36,712 nucleotides of DNA from Nitrososphaerota archaeon (lineage in GTDB: Archaea; Thermoproteota; Nitrososphaeria; Nitrososphaerales; Nitrosopumilaceae), in NCBI GenBank assembly GCA_028820595.1, contig JAPPIP010000086.1, positions 1 through 36,712 of the forward strand, read 5' to 3'. Positions 19,355 through 28,306 of the stretch are shown one piece after another. Each line of letters starts with the position of its first letter. Within the stretch, counting starts at the first letter, position 1. The notes beneath the pieces were generated by a model, which did not search any database, was not told the DNA's origin, and was given only the letters and a program-made list of their open reading frames with translations. A program made the position numbers and the translations under genes.

Positions 19355-19971
19355 CCGTCGCAGTAGAACAGGTGCCGGTGGGCCGGATGCAGAACTTTAC
19401 GTACGTCGTGTCAGATGTGGGCACAAGGGACGCGGTCATAATAGATCCGTCCTGGGATCTGGCGGAACTGGATCTGATAATCAAGCGCAACTCGCTCAAC
19501 GTCAGGTATATCGTAAACACGCACCACCACTTTGACCACACGACGGGAAACGAGCAGATGGCCCAGTCCACGGGCGCCCCCGTCGCGCAGCACGAGGCGT
19601 CCGAGCTGCCCCACGACGTGTCGCTGCGGCACGGCGACGCCGTCGCGTTTGGGGACTCGGCGCTCGAGGTGCTGCACACCCCCGGCCACTCAAAGGACAG
19701 CATATGCCTGGTCGGGGACGGCAAGATCTTTACCGGCGACACGCTGTTTGTGGGCGCGTGCGGGCGCGTCGACCTGCCCGGCGGCAGCGCGCGCGAACTG
19801 TACCACAGCATATTCGGCACACTTGCAAACCTTGAGGACTCGCTTGTAATGTATCCTGGGCACGACTATGGGGCATCGCCGACGTCCACCCTCGGGGATC
19901 AAAAGCAGGGCAATCCTGTGATGCGCCCGGTATCCGAGGAGCAGTTCGTGGCAAGGATGACCATGGGGTGA
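19351..19971 (+). CDS. Metallo-beta-lactamase fold hydrolase (glyoxalase II / persulfide dioxygenase-like)
   Basis: YIVNTHHHFDHTTGNEQ (HxHxDH), LHTPGHSKDSICLV, IFTGDTLFVGACGRVDLPGG, MYPGHDYG. ATGA overlap with nnrE. Confidence 0.9.
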   Translation: MTVAVEQVPVGRMQNFTYVVSDVGTRDAVIIDPSWDLAELDLIIKRNSLNVRYIVNTHHHFDHTTGNEQMAQSTGAPVAQHEASELPHDVSLRHGDAVAFGDSALEVLHTPGHSKDSICLVGDGKIFTGDTLFVGACGRVDLPGGSARELYHSIFGTLANLEDSLVMYPGHDYGASPTSTLGDQKQGNPVMRPVSEEQFVARMTMG

Positions 19972-20046
19972 CCGCGCACGGCCGCACTGTTCTTTACGCG
20001 AGGGGGCCGGCCTGCGCCGCGCACGGGCTGGTGATGCGCAACGGAC

Positions 20047-21369
20047 ATGGACGACGGCCTGAGGATACATGGAAGCGAGCGCAGGGGTGCAGACTTTGTC
20101 GACTCTGTAGCCTCCGGCAGGTTCCTGTTCTCGATGGTAATGTCGTATACGTCCACCTGCGAGGTCCCCGGGCTTACGATTGCCGGCGCCGACGCGGCCT
20201 CGTTCAAGTTCACGCCGCCTGCCGACGCCGAATACCTGCATTACGGATACTGCAGGACCATCAAGGGCATCCCCGTCACGCCCGACGGCAAGCCGACTCC
20301 TGCCGTCCTTACAAAGGCGGCCCTCGAGCACGCAAGCATTCCGCACGTGACGATAAACGCCGGAAGCCGCGTATCCCCGAGGCTGCCGTACGTGGCCACG
20401 GGGCTTGGATACGGCGGCAATATCCGCACGCGTGACGCGATGTCGGTGCAGGACGTGCTGCATGCGGTGGACTACGGGCGCATAGTGGGGAGGAGCCTGG
20501 CGCCGCTTGCCGACTGTTTGGTGATAGGCGAGAGCATTCCGGCCGGAACCACCACGGCAATGGCGGTCTTGTATGGGCTGGGGCATCGTGCGAGGGTCAG
20601 CTCCAGCATGCCCTCAAACCCGATATCGCTCAAGAGAAGGGTCGTACGCGACGCGTTTCTGCGGCTCGGCAGGGAGGGCGCGGGGCGTGCACGGCAGCAT
20701 GTGCCCGGGGGGAAGGACGGCCGTGCCAAAGACGTCCCTGATGGAGCCGCGGGCAACGCAGCTGGCACTGCACCCGGTGACGGACGGCGTCTGCCAGGCC
20801 GGGACCGCCCGAGCGCGGACGCGCACCCGGAACGCGGCGGCAGTACCTCCGACGCGCAGGCCACCCTTGATGACGTCGCGCCAAAGCCGCCCGGACCGGG
20901 TTCAAGTGAGGCAGAGAGGCAGCACTACGTGTACCGGATAACGGCAGCCGTGGGGGATCCCATGATTCCGTTCGTGGCCGGCATGCTAAGCTCCGCGTCC
21001 GTATCCTCCAAGGTGATGCTGGCAGGCGGGACGCAGATGGCCGCCGTCCTTGCCGTTGCGTCGGGAATAGGATACGATGACAGCAACGTGGCAGTCGGAA
21101 CAACCTCGTACGTAGCAGAGGACAAGAACGCGGACTTTGCGGGGCTGCTGTCCGACGTGTCCGACGTGCCTGCAATCGCGGTAGATCCGGGGCTTGACGC
21201 CTCGCAGCATGCGGGACTGAGGGCGTTTGCGGAGGGGTATGCCAAGGAAGGCGTGGGCGCAGGCGGCTGCATCATATCTGCCATGCTAAAGACGAATGCC
21301 GGGCGCGCAGAGATGGCGCGCGCAATAGACGCCGAGTACTCCAAAATGTTCGGATCGCGGGCCGCATAA
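20047..21369 (+). CDS. cobT: Archaeal nicotinate-nucleotide--dimethylbenzimidazole phosphoribosyltransferase-like (CobT family) with low-complexity insertion
   Basis: TINAGSRVSPRLPYVATGLGYGGNIRT, LVIGESIPAGTTTAMAVLYGLGHRARVSSSMPSNP, AAVGDPMIPFVAGM, LAGGTQMAAVLAVA. Confidence 0.85.
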   Translation: MDDGLRIHGSERRGADFVDSVASGRFLFSMVMSYTSTCEVPGLTIAGADAASFKFTPPADAEYLHYGYCRTIKGIPVTPDGKPTPAVLTKAALEHASIPHVTINAGSRVSPRLPYVATGLGYGGNIRTRDAMSVQDVLHAVDYGRIVGRSLAPLADCLVIGESIPAGTTTAMAVLYGLGHRARVSSSMPSNPISLKRRVVRDAFLRLGREGAGRARQHVPGGKDGRAKDVPDGAAGNAAGTAPGDGRRLPGRDRPSADAHPERGGSTSDAQATLDDVAPKPPGPGSSEAERQHYVYRITAAVGDPMIPFVAGMLSSASVSSKVMLAGGTQMAAVLAVASGIGYDDSNVAVGTTSYVAEDKNADFAGLLSDVSDVPAIAVDPGLDASQHAGLRAFAEGYAKEGVGAGGCIISAMLKTNAGRAEMARAIDAEYSKMFGSRAA

Positions 21370-21435
21370 GGGCTGGCTTGCGGGCCGCGTGCCGGACGGT
21401 GCACGTCCGAGGTCCTTTTGGCACCGGCGCCGCTG

Positions 21436-23346
21436 TCATTTGACCGTTACAGACTTTGCCAGGTTCCTCGGATAGTCCGGGTCCGCATTTCTCTCCAGCG
21501 CCGTATAATACGCGAGCAGCTGTATGGGTATGATCTCCGATATGGCATAAAGCGGGCTCTTTGGATTCTCCTCCCTGTCACTGATCTCTGGAATCCTTAT
21601 CCAGTGGTCGTACACGTCGGAATGCGCGTCGGATATCCCTATTATTCTCGCGCCCCTGGCTTTTATCTCCCTTGCACTGGTCAGCATATCTTCGTGCGTG
21701 GAGTCGGCCGGGTTTATCACAATGACGTATGTCGAGTCGTCCATCAGCGCAAGCGGCCCGTGCTTTAGCTCGCCTCCTGCAATCCCCTCTGCGTGTATGT
21801 ACGTCAGCTCCTTTATCTTCAGGGCCGCCTCTGTTGCAATGGGATAGTGCACGCCCCTGCCTAGCACGTATATGTCCGAGATGTCCTTTAGCTCCTTTGC
21901 CACCTTTTGAATGCCGGTGGGATCCTCCAGTGCCCGGAGTATGAGGCCCGGGACCGCGTCTGTGATGCCGCCGCTGCCGCCGCTGCCGCCGCTGCCGCCG
22001 CTGCCGCTGCCACTGCTGCCGCTGCCACCGCCCTCACCATCGCCATCAAGCCGCCTGCCTTCTGCCACTTGCGATATTATCCTGTATAGCACCACCAGCT
22101 GGGACGTAAAGCTCTTGGTGGCGGCCACCCCTATCTCGGGGCCGCAGTTCATCCCGATTGTCACGTCCGACTGGCGCGCAAGCGAGGAGGTCATCATGTT
22201 GACCACCGATATTATTCTGCACCCTGCCTTTCTCGCCGTCCTGATTGCGCTCAGCACGTCGGCGCTCTCCCCACTCTGTGATATGGCCACGAGTACCGAG
22301 CCGGGGCCCATTCCTTCCGATGAGAACTGCATCTCGCTTGACATGACGGCCTCTGTGCTCTTTTTGGCATGGCTTGCAAAGAAGTGCTTTGCGACCAGCG
22401 CCGCGTTGTAGCTGCTACCGCTGCCCGTCATGCATACGTTGTCTGCGTCGCGTATGATCTTGGCGGCCTCTGCCATCTCCCGCACGGCCGTTCCGCCTGC
22501 CTTGGACGCGGTCTCGTGCTGCTCGAAGATCTCCTTTAGGGTAAAGTGCGCATAGTCGCCCTTGTACGCGTCCCCGAACTCCTTTGAGACCTTTGTTATG
22601 CTGTACTTGACGGGATTTCCCTCAAAGTCCGTTATCTCAAACGTGGACATGTCGCCGTTTGTAATCACCATGTTGCCGTTCTCCACGTATACGGCCTCGT
22701 CTGTATGCTCGATGAACCCGAGCACGTCGCTTGAGAGAAACACGTCGTTCTCTCCGACCCCGATTATGAGCGGCTTGTGGAGCCTGGCCGCGGCCAGCCT
22801 GCCCCCGCTGAACATTGCCACGAACGCATATTCGCCCTGCAGCCTTGAAACCGTGCCCGTCATGGTTTCCTTGACGCTCTTGGTTCGCTCGTAGTTTTTC
22901 TGCAGCAGGTTTGAGATCACCTCGCTGTCCGTCTCGCTCCTGAACGCGTATCCGTCCTTTACAAGCTCGGACTTTATCTCCTCGAAGTTTGTTATGATGC
23001 CGTTGTGCACTACGGCGATCTCGCCCGAGCTGCTTGGATGGGGGTGCGCGTTTGCATCCGTCACGTTTCCATGAGTGGCCCACCTTGTATGGCCTATTCC
23101 TACGCTTCCGGGCATCGCGTCAAGGCGCGCCGACCTGTTCACGTCATCCACCCTGCCGGTGCCCTTGCGTACCATTATGCCGCCTTCCGTCTGCTGCCCC
23201 GAGCCGCGCCCGCCTGATGCGGTTGCGACTCCCACACTGTCATATCCGCGATACTCCATGCGCCTGAGTCCGCGTACCAGTATGGGCGCCGCGCCGCCGC
23301 TGTCGCCGTTGCCCCTACCGCTGTACCCAATTATAGAACAACACAT
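21436..23346 (-). CDS. glmS: Glutamine--fructose-6-phosphate aminotransferase, with Gly/Ser repeat insertion
   Basis: MCCSIIGYSGRG, GIGHTRWATHG, VVHNGIITNF, TGSGSSYNAALVAKHFF, AISQSGESADVLSAI, AEGIAGGELKHGPLALMD, ARNLAKSVTV-type C-terminus. Confidence 0.96.
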   Translation of the reverse strand: MCCSIIGYSGRGNGDSGGAAPILVRGLRRMEYRGYDSVGVATASGGRGSGQQTEGGIMVRKGTGRVDDVNRSARLDAMPGSVGIGHTRWATHGNVTDANAHPHPSSSGEIAVVHNGIITNFEEIKSELVKDGYAFRSETDSEVISNLLQKNYERTKSVKETMTGTVSRLQGEYAFVAMFSGGRLAAARLHKPLIIGVGENDVFLSSDVLGFIEHTDEAVYVENGNMVITNGDMSTFEITDFEGNPVKYSITKVSKEFGDAYKGDYAHFTLKEIFEQHETASKAGGTAVREMAEAAKIIRDADNVCMTGSGSSYNAALVAKHFFASHAKKSTEAVMSSEMQFSSEGMGPGSVLVAISQSGESADVLSAIRTARKAGCRIISVVNMMTSSLARQSDVTIGMNCGPEIGVAATKSFTSQLVVLYRIISQVAEGRRLDGDGEGGGSGSSGSGSGGSGGSGGSGGITDAVPGLILRALEDPTGIQKVAKELKDISDIYVLGRGVHYPIATEAALKIKELTYIHAEGIAGGELKHGPLALMDDSTYVIVINPADSTHEDMLTSAREIKARGARIIGISDAHSDVYDHWIRIPEISDREENPKSPLYAISEIIPIQLLAYYTALERNADPDYPRNLAKSVTVK

Positions 23347-24997
23347 CTCAAACAGATCCGCGGGGGCCGGGTTTGCGATAAAAGCTTACTCTTTTCCAGC
23401 CCTTCGGCGTTAGGCCAGCCGGCAGGAATGACTGTGCTGAAAAAACGGTGCCTACCCTCACTTTGTTTGTCAAGAGGTGCGGGGAGGGGAGAGGGAAGGA
23501 GGAGAAAAGGGAGTAGGGGGCAATTAATGCAACCGGCAAGGCATGCGCGCCTCGGGTTTTGTGCCGTCGCCGTCGCTGCCCTGTGCCTTGGCCGCGATGG
23601 ACACGTCGGACCTTTCCTGCGCCGCAACAGGCCTTTGAACTGTTTTGCAGTGTGGCTGGCCATAAGCGCAGATATTTTTTCCCTTGGGCCGCGCCCGTCA
23701 GGCGGTATCTGGCTTTGGTGGTCACCTTGTCAGTATGACGTGTACGGCGCCGAAGGCCGGTTCTGCCGACCTCTCGGATACCTCGCCTGAGACGGCCTCG
23801 CGCTCCTCGGGGGTCAGCGTGTCGGCCTCATCGACGGTCTGGTCGTGCAGCCCACTTATGTTGTCCAGGTACGCGCCTACCGCAATGTCGGGCCTGCCGT
23901 CCCCGTTCACGTCGGCGCTGGAGGATATCGAGAAACCGAAGAAGTTATAGTCGTCAAGGGAGGGTCCGTTGGGGGCCAGGTCGTCGAGCGTCTGCGTCGC
24001 CTTCACGGAGCCGTCCCCGTTCATGTACATGACGTGCACCTCGCCCCTGTCGAGTCCGCCGCCGTCGCCGCGGTTGGCGCCGCCGGCAAGCTCGGCCACT
24101 CCGTCCCCGTCCAGATCGCCGATAGCCGACACTCCTATCCCGAAGAACTCGAACTCGTTCAGGACGGGCCCGTTCTCAGTCGCGCCGTCTATGGTAAAGC
24201 TGTCCTTTACCGACCCGTCCCTGTTCATCATCAGTACGTGCATGGATCCGGTATTCAGTACGGTAAGGCTGGACGAGCCGGAGTCGCGGCACATCTTGGC
24301 GTACGTCAGGTCCGTGGAATCCGAGCCGACGGCCAGGTCGGGCACCCCGTCGCCGTCAAAATCGTCGATTCCGGCCACGGCGGTTCCAAAGAAGTGCTCC
24401 GGTTCGAGGTCGGGCGCGTTGGCAGTACCGTGCCCTATGCTTGCAGATCCCTTGGCCGTACCGTCGGCGTTCATGAATATGACGTCCACCGATCCGTAGA
24501 ACTCCTCGTCGGGGTAGGCCGCCAGCCGCTCGCTAACGGTCTCTGTATAGTTAAACGGTAGGTTCAGAAACAGAAAGGAGCCGTGCGCCAGATACCTGCC
24601 GACGGCCAGGTCGGGCACCCCGTCGCCGTCCAAGTCACCTATGCCGGCCACTCTGAACCCAAAGTACTCGTACTGTCTGGCCGACAGCCCGGGCACGGTG
24701 TCCGAGTTGAGCCCCGTCGACGAGAGCACCGCGCCACTGCGGTCAAGGAAGAGTACGTGCACCGCGCCGGCGTCGGTTCCACCCGCATCATCCCCGTCTG
24801 CGCCGACGGCCACGTCTGGCACCCCGTCGTCGTTCACGTCACCTATGCCGGCCACTCCGGCTCCAAAGTAGTCTCCGGCCCTCAGGGACGGCACGTCGGC
24901 GCCGGTGATCTTGACGGCACCTTTGGCGGTTCCGTCGGCATTCATGAACAGCAGGTACGCGGCCCCGGAGTTCTCGGCGTGCGAGTCGTCGCCACTG

Positions 24998-25005
24998 GCT
25001 CCAAC
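24998..25005. repeat. Target-site duplication, left copy (GCTCCAAC)
   Basis: Identical to 25109-25116, directly abutting the TIR. Confidence 0.85.
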
Positions 25006-25108
25006 GTAACTGTTAACGTGGTTTTGAAATTATGATCATTTTTAGGCACAAGTTCAAGATAGGATCAAAAAAATGGTGCAAAAATCTAGGCATGACGTTA
25101 ACAGTTAC
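25006..25108. mobile_element. MITE-like non-autonomous element, 103 bp, AT-rich
   Basis: TIRs gtaactgttaacgt (25006-25019) and acgttaacagttac (25095-25108) are perfect reverse complements. Flanked by GCTCCAAC at 24998-25005 and 25109-25116. No internal coding capacity. Confidence 0.85.
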
Positions 25109-25116
25109 GCTCCAAC
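25109..25116. repeat. Target-site duplication, right copy (GCTCCAAC)
   Basis: Identical to 24998-25005, directly abutting the TIR. Confidence 0.85.
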
Positions 25117-25522
25117 TATGAGGTCGGGCACCCCGTCTCCGTTCACGTCACCCACAAAGTCCACGCCGCTGCCGAACGCGTCGTGGTCATTGAGTGTCAG
25201 TGCGGGTATGCTGCCGTTGTGGATCTTGACGGTGCTCTGGGCGTACTGGAACGGCGCGGACGAGGCGTGGGCCTCTTGGTGGTGCGATGCGCCCGCCGCC
25301 GCCACCGTCGCTGCGACTGCAGCCAGTACCAACACCGCCGTCGCGACGCGGGTTGTCCCAAGTAGCGCTCGTATCATTTGTAATGAGATCAGTTGATTAT
25401 CAATTTATAACATTTCCGATGCAGATGGGTACGCCCTGTGGGCGTATGCCCACTCAAGATCCGGTAGCGACTATTCAAGATGGATTATTGATGAATTCTT
25501 CTGTAATGTAAGTTGATGGTGG

Positions 25523-26221
25523 TTACGGCGGTGATGATGATTCTACGGACGCATTGTCTGGTGCCGGTACGGTCTCTACATTCTGCCCCGCATCGCTGTC
25601 ATCATTTTGAGCCTGTTGCTCCTCTTGGGCGTCCTGCTGCTTCCCTTCTGTCTCTGCCGCGTCGCTGGCAGCCGTCTCTTGATCCGTCTCATCATTGTCG
25701 CCACCCTCTCCGTCCTGCTGCTTTTTCTTGAGCCTCTCTGGAATCTTTGACTCTGCTGCAAACCTGATGCGGTCCTCTTCCTCCACTGTTACGACATACG
25801 ACGGAATGTTTATCCTTCTCTCCCCTATCATCATGTGCCCGTGCACCACCGCCTGCCTTGCCTGGTACGGGGTCTTGAACTCGAACTTTTTGGTGACGAT
25901 GGTCTGGAACCTCCTTGCAAGCAGGTCGCTCACCTTGAGGTTCAGCACGTCATCAAGCGTCGCGTCCGGACTCACAAGCCCTATTCTGGCAAGTGACCTC
26001 ATCAGTATGGGCTCCTTTTTAGATCTGTCCTCCGCCCTCAGGGCCAAGAGTGATCTCGCCTGGTGCCTTACGCGCGACAGTTCTGTGTGCGCCTTCCACA
26101 ACTCGCGCTTTGTGCGCAGCCCGAACGTACCTAGCGTCTTGAGCTCGTCCATCTTTAGATCGTAGTTGAGCGGCCTCTTTGGCTTTCTCCATGCCCGACG
26201 CGGATATTTTGGATCGCCCAT
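25523..26221 (-). CDS. rps4: 30S ribosomal protein S4, with acidic Gln/Asp-rich C-terminal extension
   Basis: MGDPKYPRRAWRKPKRP...LARRFQTIVTKKFEFKTPYQARQAVVHGHMMIGERRINIPSYVV. Confidence 0.96.
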   Translation of the reverse strand: MGDPKYPRRAWRKPKRPLNYDLKMDELKTLGTFGLRTKRELWKAHTELSRVRHQARSLLALRAEDRSKKEPILMRSLARIGLVSPDATLDDVLNLKVSDLLARRFQTIVTKKFEFKTPYQARQAVVHGHMMIGERRINIPSYVVTVEEEDRIRFAAESKIPERLKKKQQDGEGGDNDETDQETAASDAAETEGKQQDAQEEQQAQNDDSDAGQNVETVPAPDNASVESSSPP

Positions 26222-26230
26222 GCTATGTCA

Positions 26231-26869
26231 CTATTCCTTTTTCTCGCTCTCTTCGGGTTTGGAGTCAGCCGCGGGCGCGGGCGCCGCTGCCGCAGCAGTA
26301 GCGCCGGTCGGGCTCTGAGGCGCCGCCGGGCCTCCGCCACCTGAACTCTTCTTTGCCGGGACAGCTGCCGCACCGCCGCCCTTTGCGACGCCTACCGCGC
26401 CGCCTCTCCTGCCGGAGGTCCTGGTGCGCTGGCCCCTGACCTTTAGGCCGCTCAGGTGCCTGTATCCCCTCCAGCTGGCGGTGATTCTCTCCCTCTCTAT
26501 GTCGTTGCGGAGAGTAAACGGAATGTCGGACGTCAGCAGGTGCTTGTCCTGGCCCGTCTCTATGTCCTTTTGCCTGTTGAGAAACCACCTTGGAAAGCCG
26601 GCTCCCGCCGGATCCGCTATTGTCCTCTCTATGTCCTGAACGTTTGCATCCGTAATGTCGCCCACGTTCAGGTCGGGGCTTATCTTTAGTGTGTCGAGAA
26701 TGGCAGTCGCAAAGTTGTATCCTATCCCCTTGATCTGGGTCAGGCCGATGAGCAGCTTCTTCTCGCCCGGTATGTCGTTTCCTAGGATCCTTACTATGTG
26801 CCTGTATTCCTGGGTACTGGTGCTGCTGCTCAAGTACGAAAAATGCGGAAAATCCCCGATAAAAACCAT
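26231..26869 (-). CDS. rps13: 30S ribosomal protein S13, with Gly/Ala/Pro-rich C-terminal extension
   Basis: [60 protein letters not shown]. True start may be TTG at 26833. Confidence 0.95.
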   Translation of the reverse strand: MVFIGDFPHFSYLSSSTSTQEYRHIVRILGNDIPGEKKLLIGLTQIKGIGYNFATAILDTLKISPDLNVGDITDANVQDIERTIADPAGAGFPRWFLNRQKDIETGQDKHLLTSDIPFTLRNDIERERITASWRGYRHLSGLKVRGQRTRTSGRRGGAVGVAKGGGAAAVPAKKSSGGGGPAAPQSPTGATAAAAAPAPAADSKPEESEKKE

Positions 26870-26933
26870 GCAAAGGCGCGCTTTGCGGCGCAGCCTCTGG
26901 GTCGGCAGTGGACGGGAGGGGTGGAGATAGGAA

Positions 26934-26990
26934 TGGATGATGGGCGGGTGGGTGGATGATGGGCGGGTGGGTGGATGATGGGTGGATGAT
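26934..26990. repeat. Short tandem repeat, 19-bp unit tggatgatgggcgggtggg
   Basis: Two full units followed by partial copies (tggatgatggg, tggatgatgg) in the rps13 upstream region. Confidence 0.8.
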
Positions 26991-27074
26991 GGACGGAAGG
27001 CAGGCGGGTGGGAAAGGAAAGAAGGAAGGAAGGGCGGAAAAGTTGGATGGCACCGGGCCGGGGCCGGCGCCTGC

Positions 27075-27227
27075 TCACCTGTAGTCCTCCATGCTGGTCC
27101 AGTCCCTTCCGTGCACGTTCCACATGCCGCACCTGCAGCATTTCCTGACGCCCCTCTGCTGGTCTACCTCCTTGCAGTAACAGTGCTCCCCCCTGCCTGA
27201 CTTGTCCCCCCTGCACATGGGCTGCAT
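27075..27227 (-). CDS. Small Cys-rich (probable zinc-binding) protein, 50 aa; not in the supplied ORF track
   Basis: Reverse-strand translation: [50 protein letters not shown]. Upstream TTAAAAA ~28 nt before ATG. Confidence 0.65.
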   Translation of the reverse strand: MQPMCRGDKSGRGEHCYCKEVDQQRGVRKCCRCGMWNVHGRDWTSMEDYR

Positions 27228-27261
27228 GGTTATCTGACATGTATCTTGATTTTTAACCGCT

Positions 27262-27654
27262 TTGGAGCACGAGTCCGCGTCCCCTGCAGCCGCCGCACGC
27301 GCGCCGAAGGATTATAACGACACGCAACGCCTGACGCATATGGAGCCCGCATACGACAGGGACAGGGCAGTAGAGTGCATGTTTGACCCTGCCGCGTCTG
27401 CAATGCTTGCGGAACTCGAGGACGGGGCCAAGACCTGCCGGCACCTTGCCGATGCATCGTCCTCCACCGAAGAGGACGTGCTGGCGCGGCTCGGTTACCT
27501 CATAGAGTGCGGATTCGTCGTACGCGGCACGGACGACTCGGGCCGCGTCACGCTGGAGGCCGACTCTGAAAAACTCTCTGAGCTGGTCGAGGACGGTGAC
27601 GGTTTTGGTGCCGCGGTCGAGGGACTCGAGAAGATGGACAGTTATCTCAACTGA
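27262..27654 (+). CDS. Winged-helix (ArsR-like) DNA-binding protein
   Basis: MLAELEDGAKTCRHLADASSSTEEDVLARLGYLIECGFVVRGTDDSGRVTLEAD fits a wHTH pattern. Start probably internal (e.g. near MEPAYDRDRAVECMF). Confidence 0.55.
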   Translation: MEHESASPAAAARAPKDYNDTQRLTHMEPAYDRDRAVECMFDPAASAMLAELEDGAKTCRHLADASSSTEEDVLARLGYLIECGFVVRGTDDSGRVTLEADSEKLSELVEDGDGFGAAVEGLEKMDSYLN

Positions 27655-28240
27655 GACTTCTCCGCCTTCTAATGTTGGTGGCCCAGTATATGCCCAGTCC
27701 GGCCATTCCCATTATGCCTGCAAGCAGCACGTAGAATGGTATGAACGCCAGCGCCTTTGATGACGCGTCCGGGAGGGGGCCGATTGCCCCGAACGTGAGG
27801 ACGCCGTCCTGCCCCGCGTTACGTATGACGAGGCTGTACGTGCCCTCCACCTCGGCGCCGAACCTGCCCTCGACGCTGCCCCCGGGCTCTTCGGCTATGC
27901 GTGAAACGGACGCAACTTCTGCACCGAGCGGATCCAAGACCGTTGCCGACACCTCGCTTCCCTCCGGCGCGTCGAGCACCTGTACTGCAAACACGCCCAT
28001 CCGCTCTCCGCCGTCACCTTCGTCGCCGTCATACCCCACCGCAAACTCGATCTCCAGCGGCGGCGTCGCCGCGCTTATCGTGCTGCTGCCCTGCACCACG
28101 TCCTCCAGCACCGCCTGCGTGCCGAGGGCCATCAGTACGAGCCCCAGCGCAACGGCCCCGCCCGAGCCTGCCATTGCAACCGATATCTTGTTCACGCTGC
28201 CTGTCTGGCATGTCGCCTTAAAAACCTGCACGAGGCCCAA
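27647..28240 (-). CDS. Hypothetical membrane-anchored exported protein
   Basis: Hydrophobic N-terminal segment (GGAVALGLVLMALGTQAVLEDV), beta-rich middle, C-terminal TM (AFIPFYVLLAGIMGMAGLGIYWATNIRRRRS). Confidence 0.65.
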   Translation of the reverse strand: MGLVQVFKATCQTGSVNKISVAMAGSGGAVALGLVLMALGTQAVLEDVVQGSSTISAATPPLEIEFAVGYDGDEGDGGERMGVFAVQVLDAPEGSEVSATVLDPLGAEVASVSRIAEEPGGSVEGRFGAEVEGTYSLVIRNAGQDGVLTFGAIGPLPDASSKALAFIPFYVLLAGIMGMAGLGIYWATNIRRRRSLS

Positions 28241-28306
28241 AAGTTAGGCTGCATTAAAAAAATTAGCTCTGATTAAATTTAAATAAACGTCACTGGCATA
28301 TACGTC

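Larger units (their letters stand above)
23722..25377 (-). pseudogene. Secreted FG-GAP (integrin-alpha-type) repeat protein, interrupted by a MITE-like insertion
   Basis: Two ORFs (25105-25377, signal peptide plus first FG-GAP motif; 23722-24945 and its open upstream frame, several GDxDGDGVPDLAVG motifs) join in frame when 25006-25108 and one 8-bp repeat are removed. TATA-like ttataaatt lies upstream of ATG 25377. Confidence 0.85.

Noticed and set aside
23347-23721. ORFs in the gap between glmS and the FG-GAP gene (e.g. 23428-23790)
   Set aside because: Overlapping low-complexity purine-rich sequence with no conserved motifs on either strand.
24320-24860. Possible CRISPR-like repeats (ggccaggtcgggcaccccgtcgccgtc recurring)
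   Set aside because: They encode the repeated GDxDGDGVPDLAVG motif of FG-GAP repeats in frame; spacing is that of protein repeats, not CRISPR.
25005-25019. Inverted repeat as a transcription terminator hairpin
   Set aside because: Exact 8-bp flanking direct repeats and frame restoration on excision explain it better as an insertion end.
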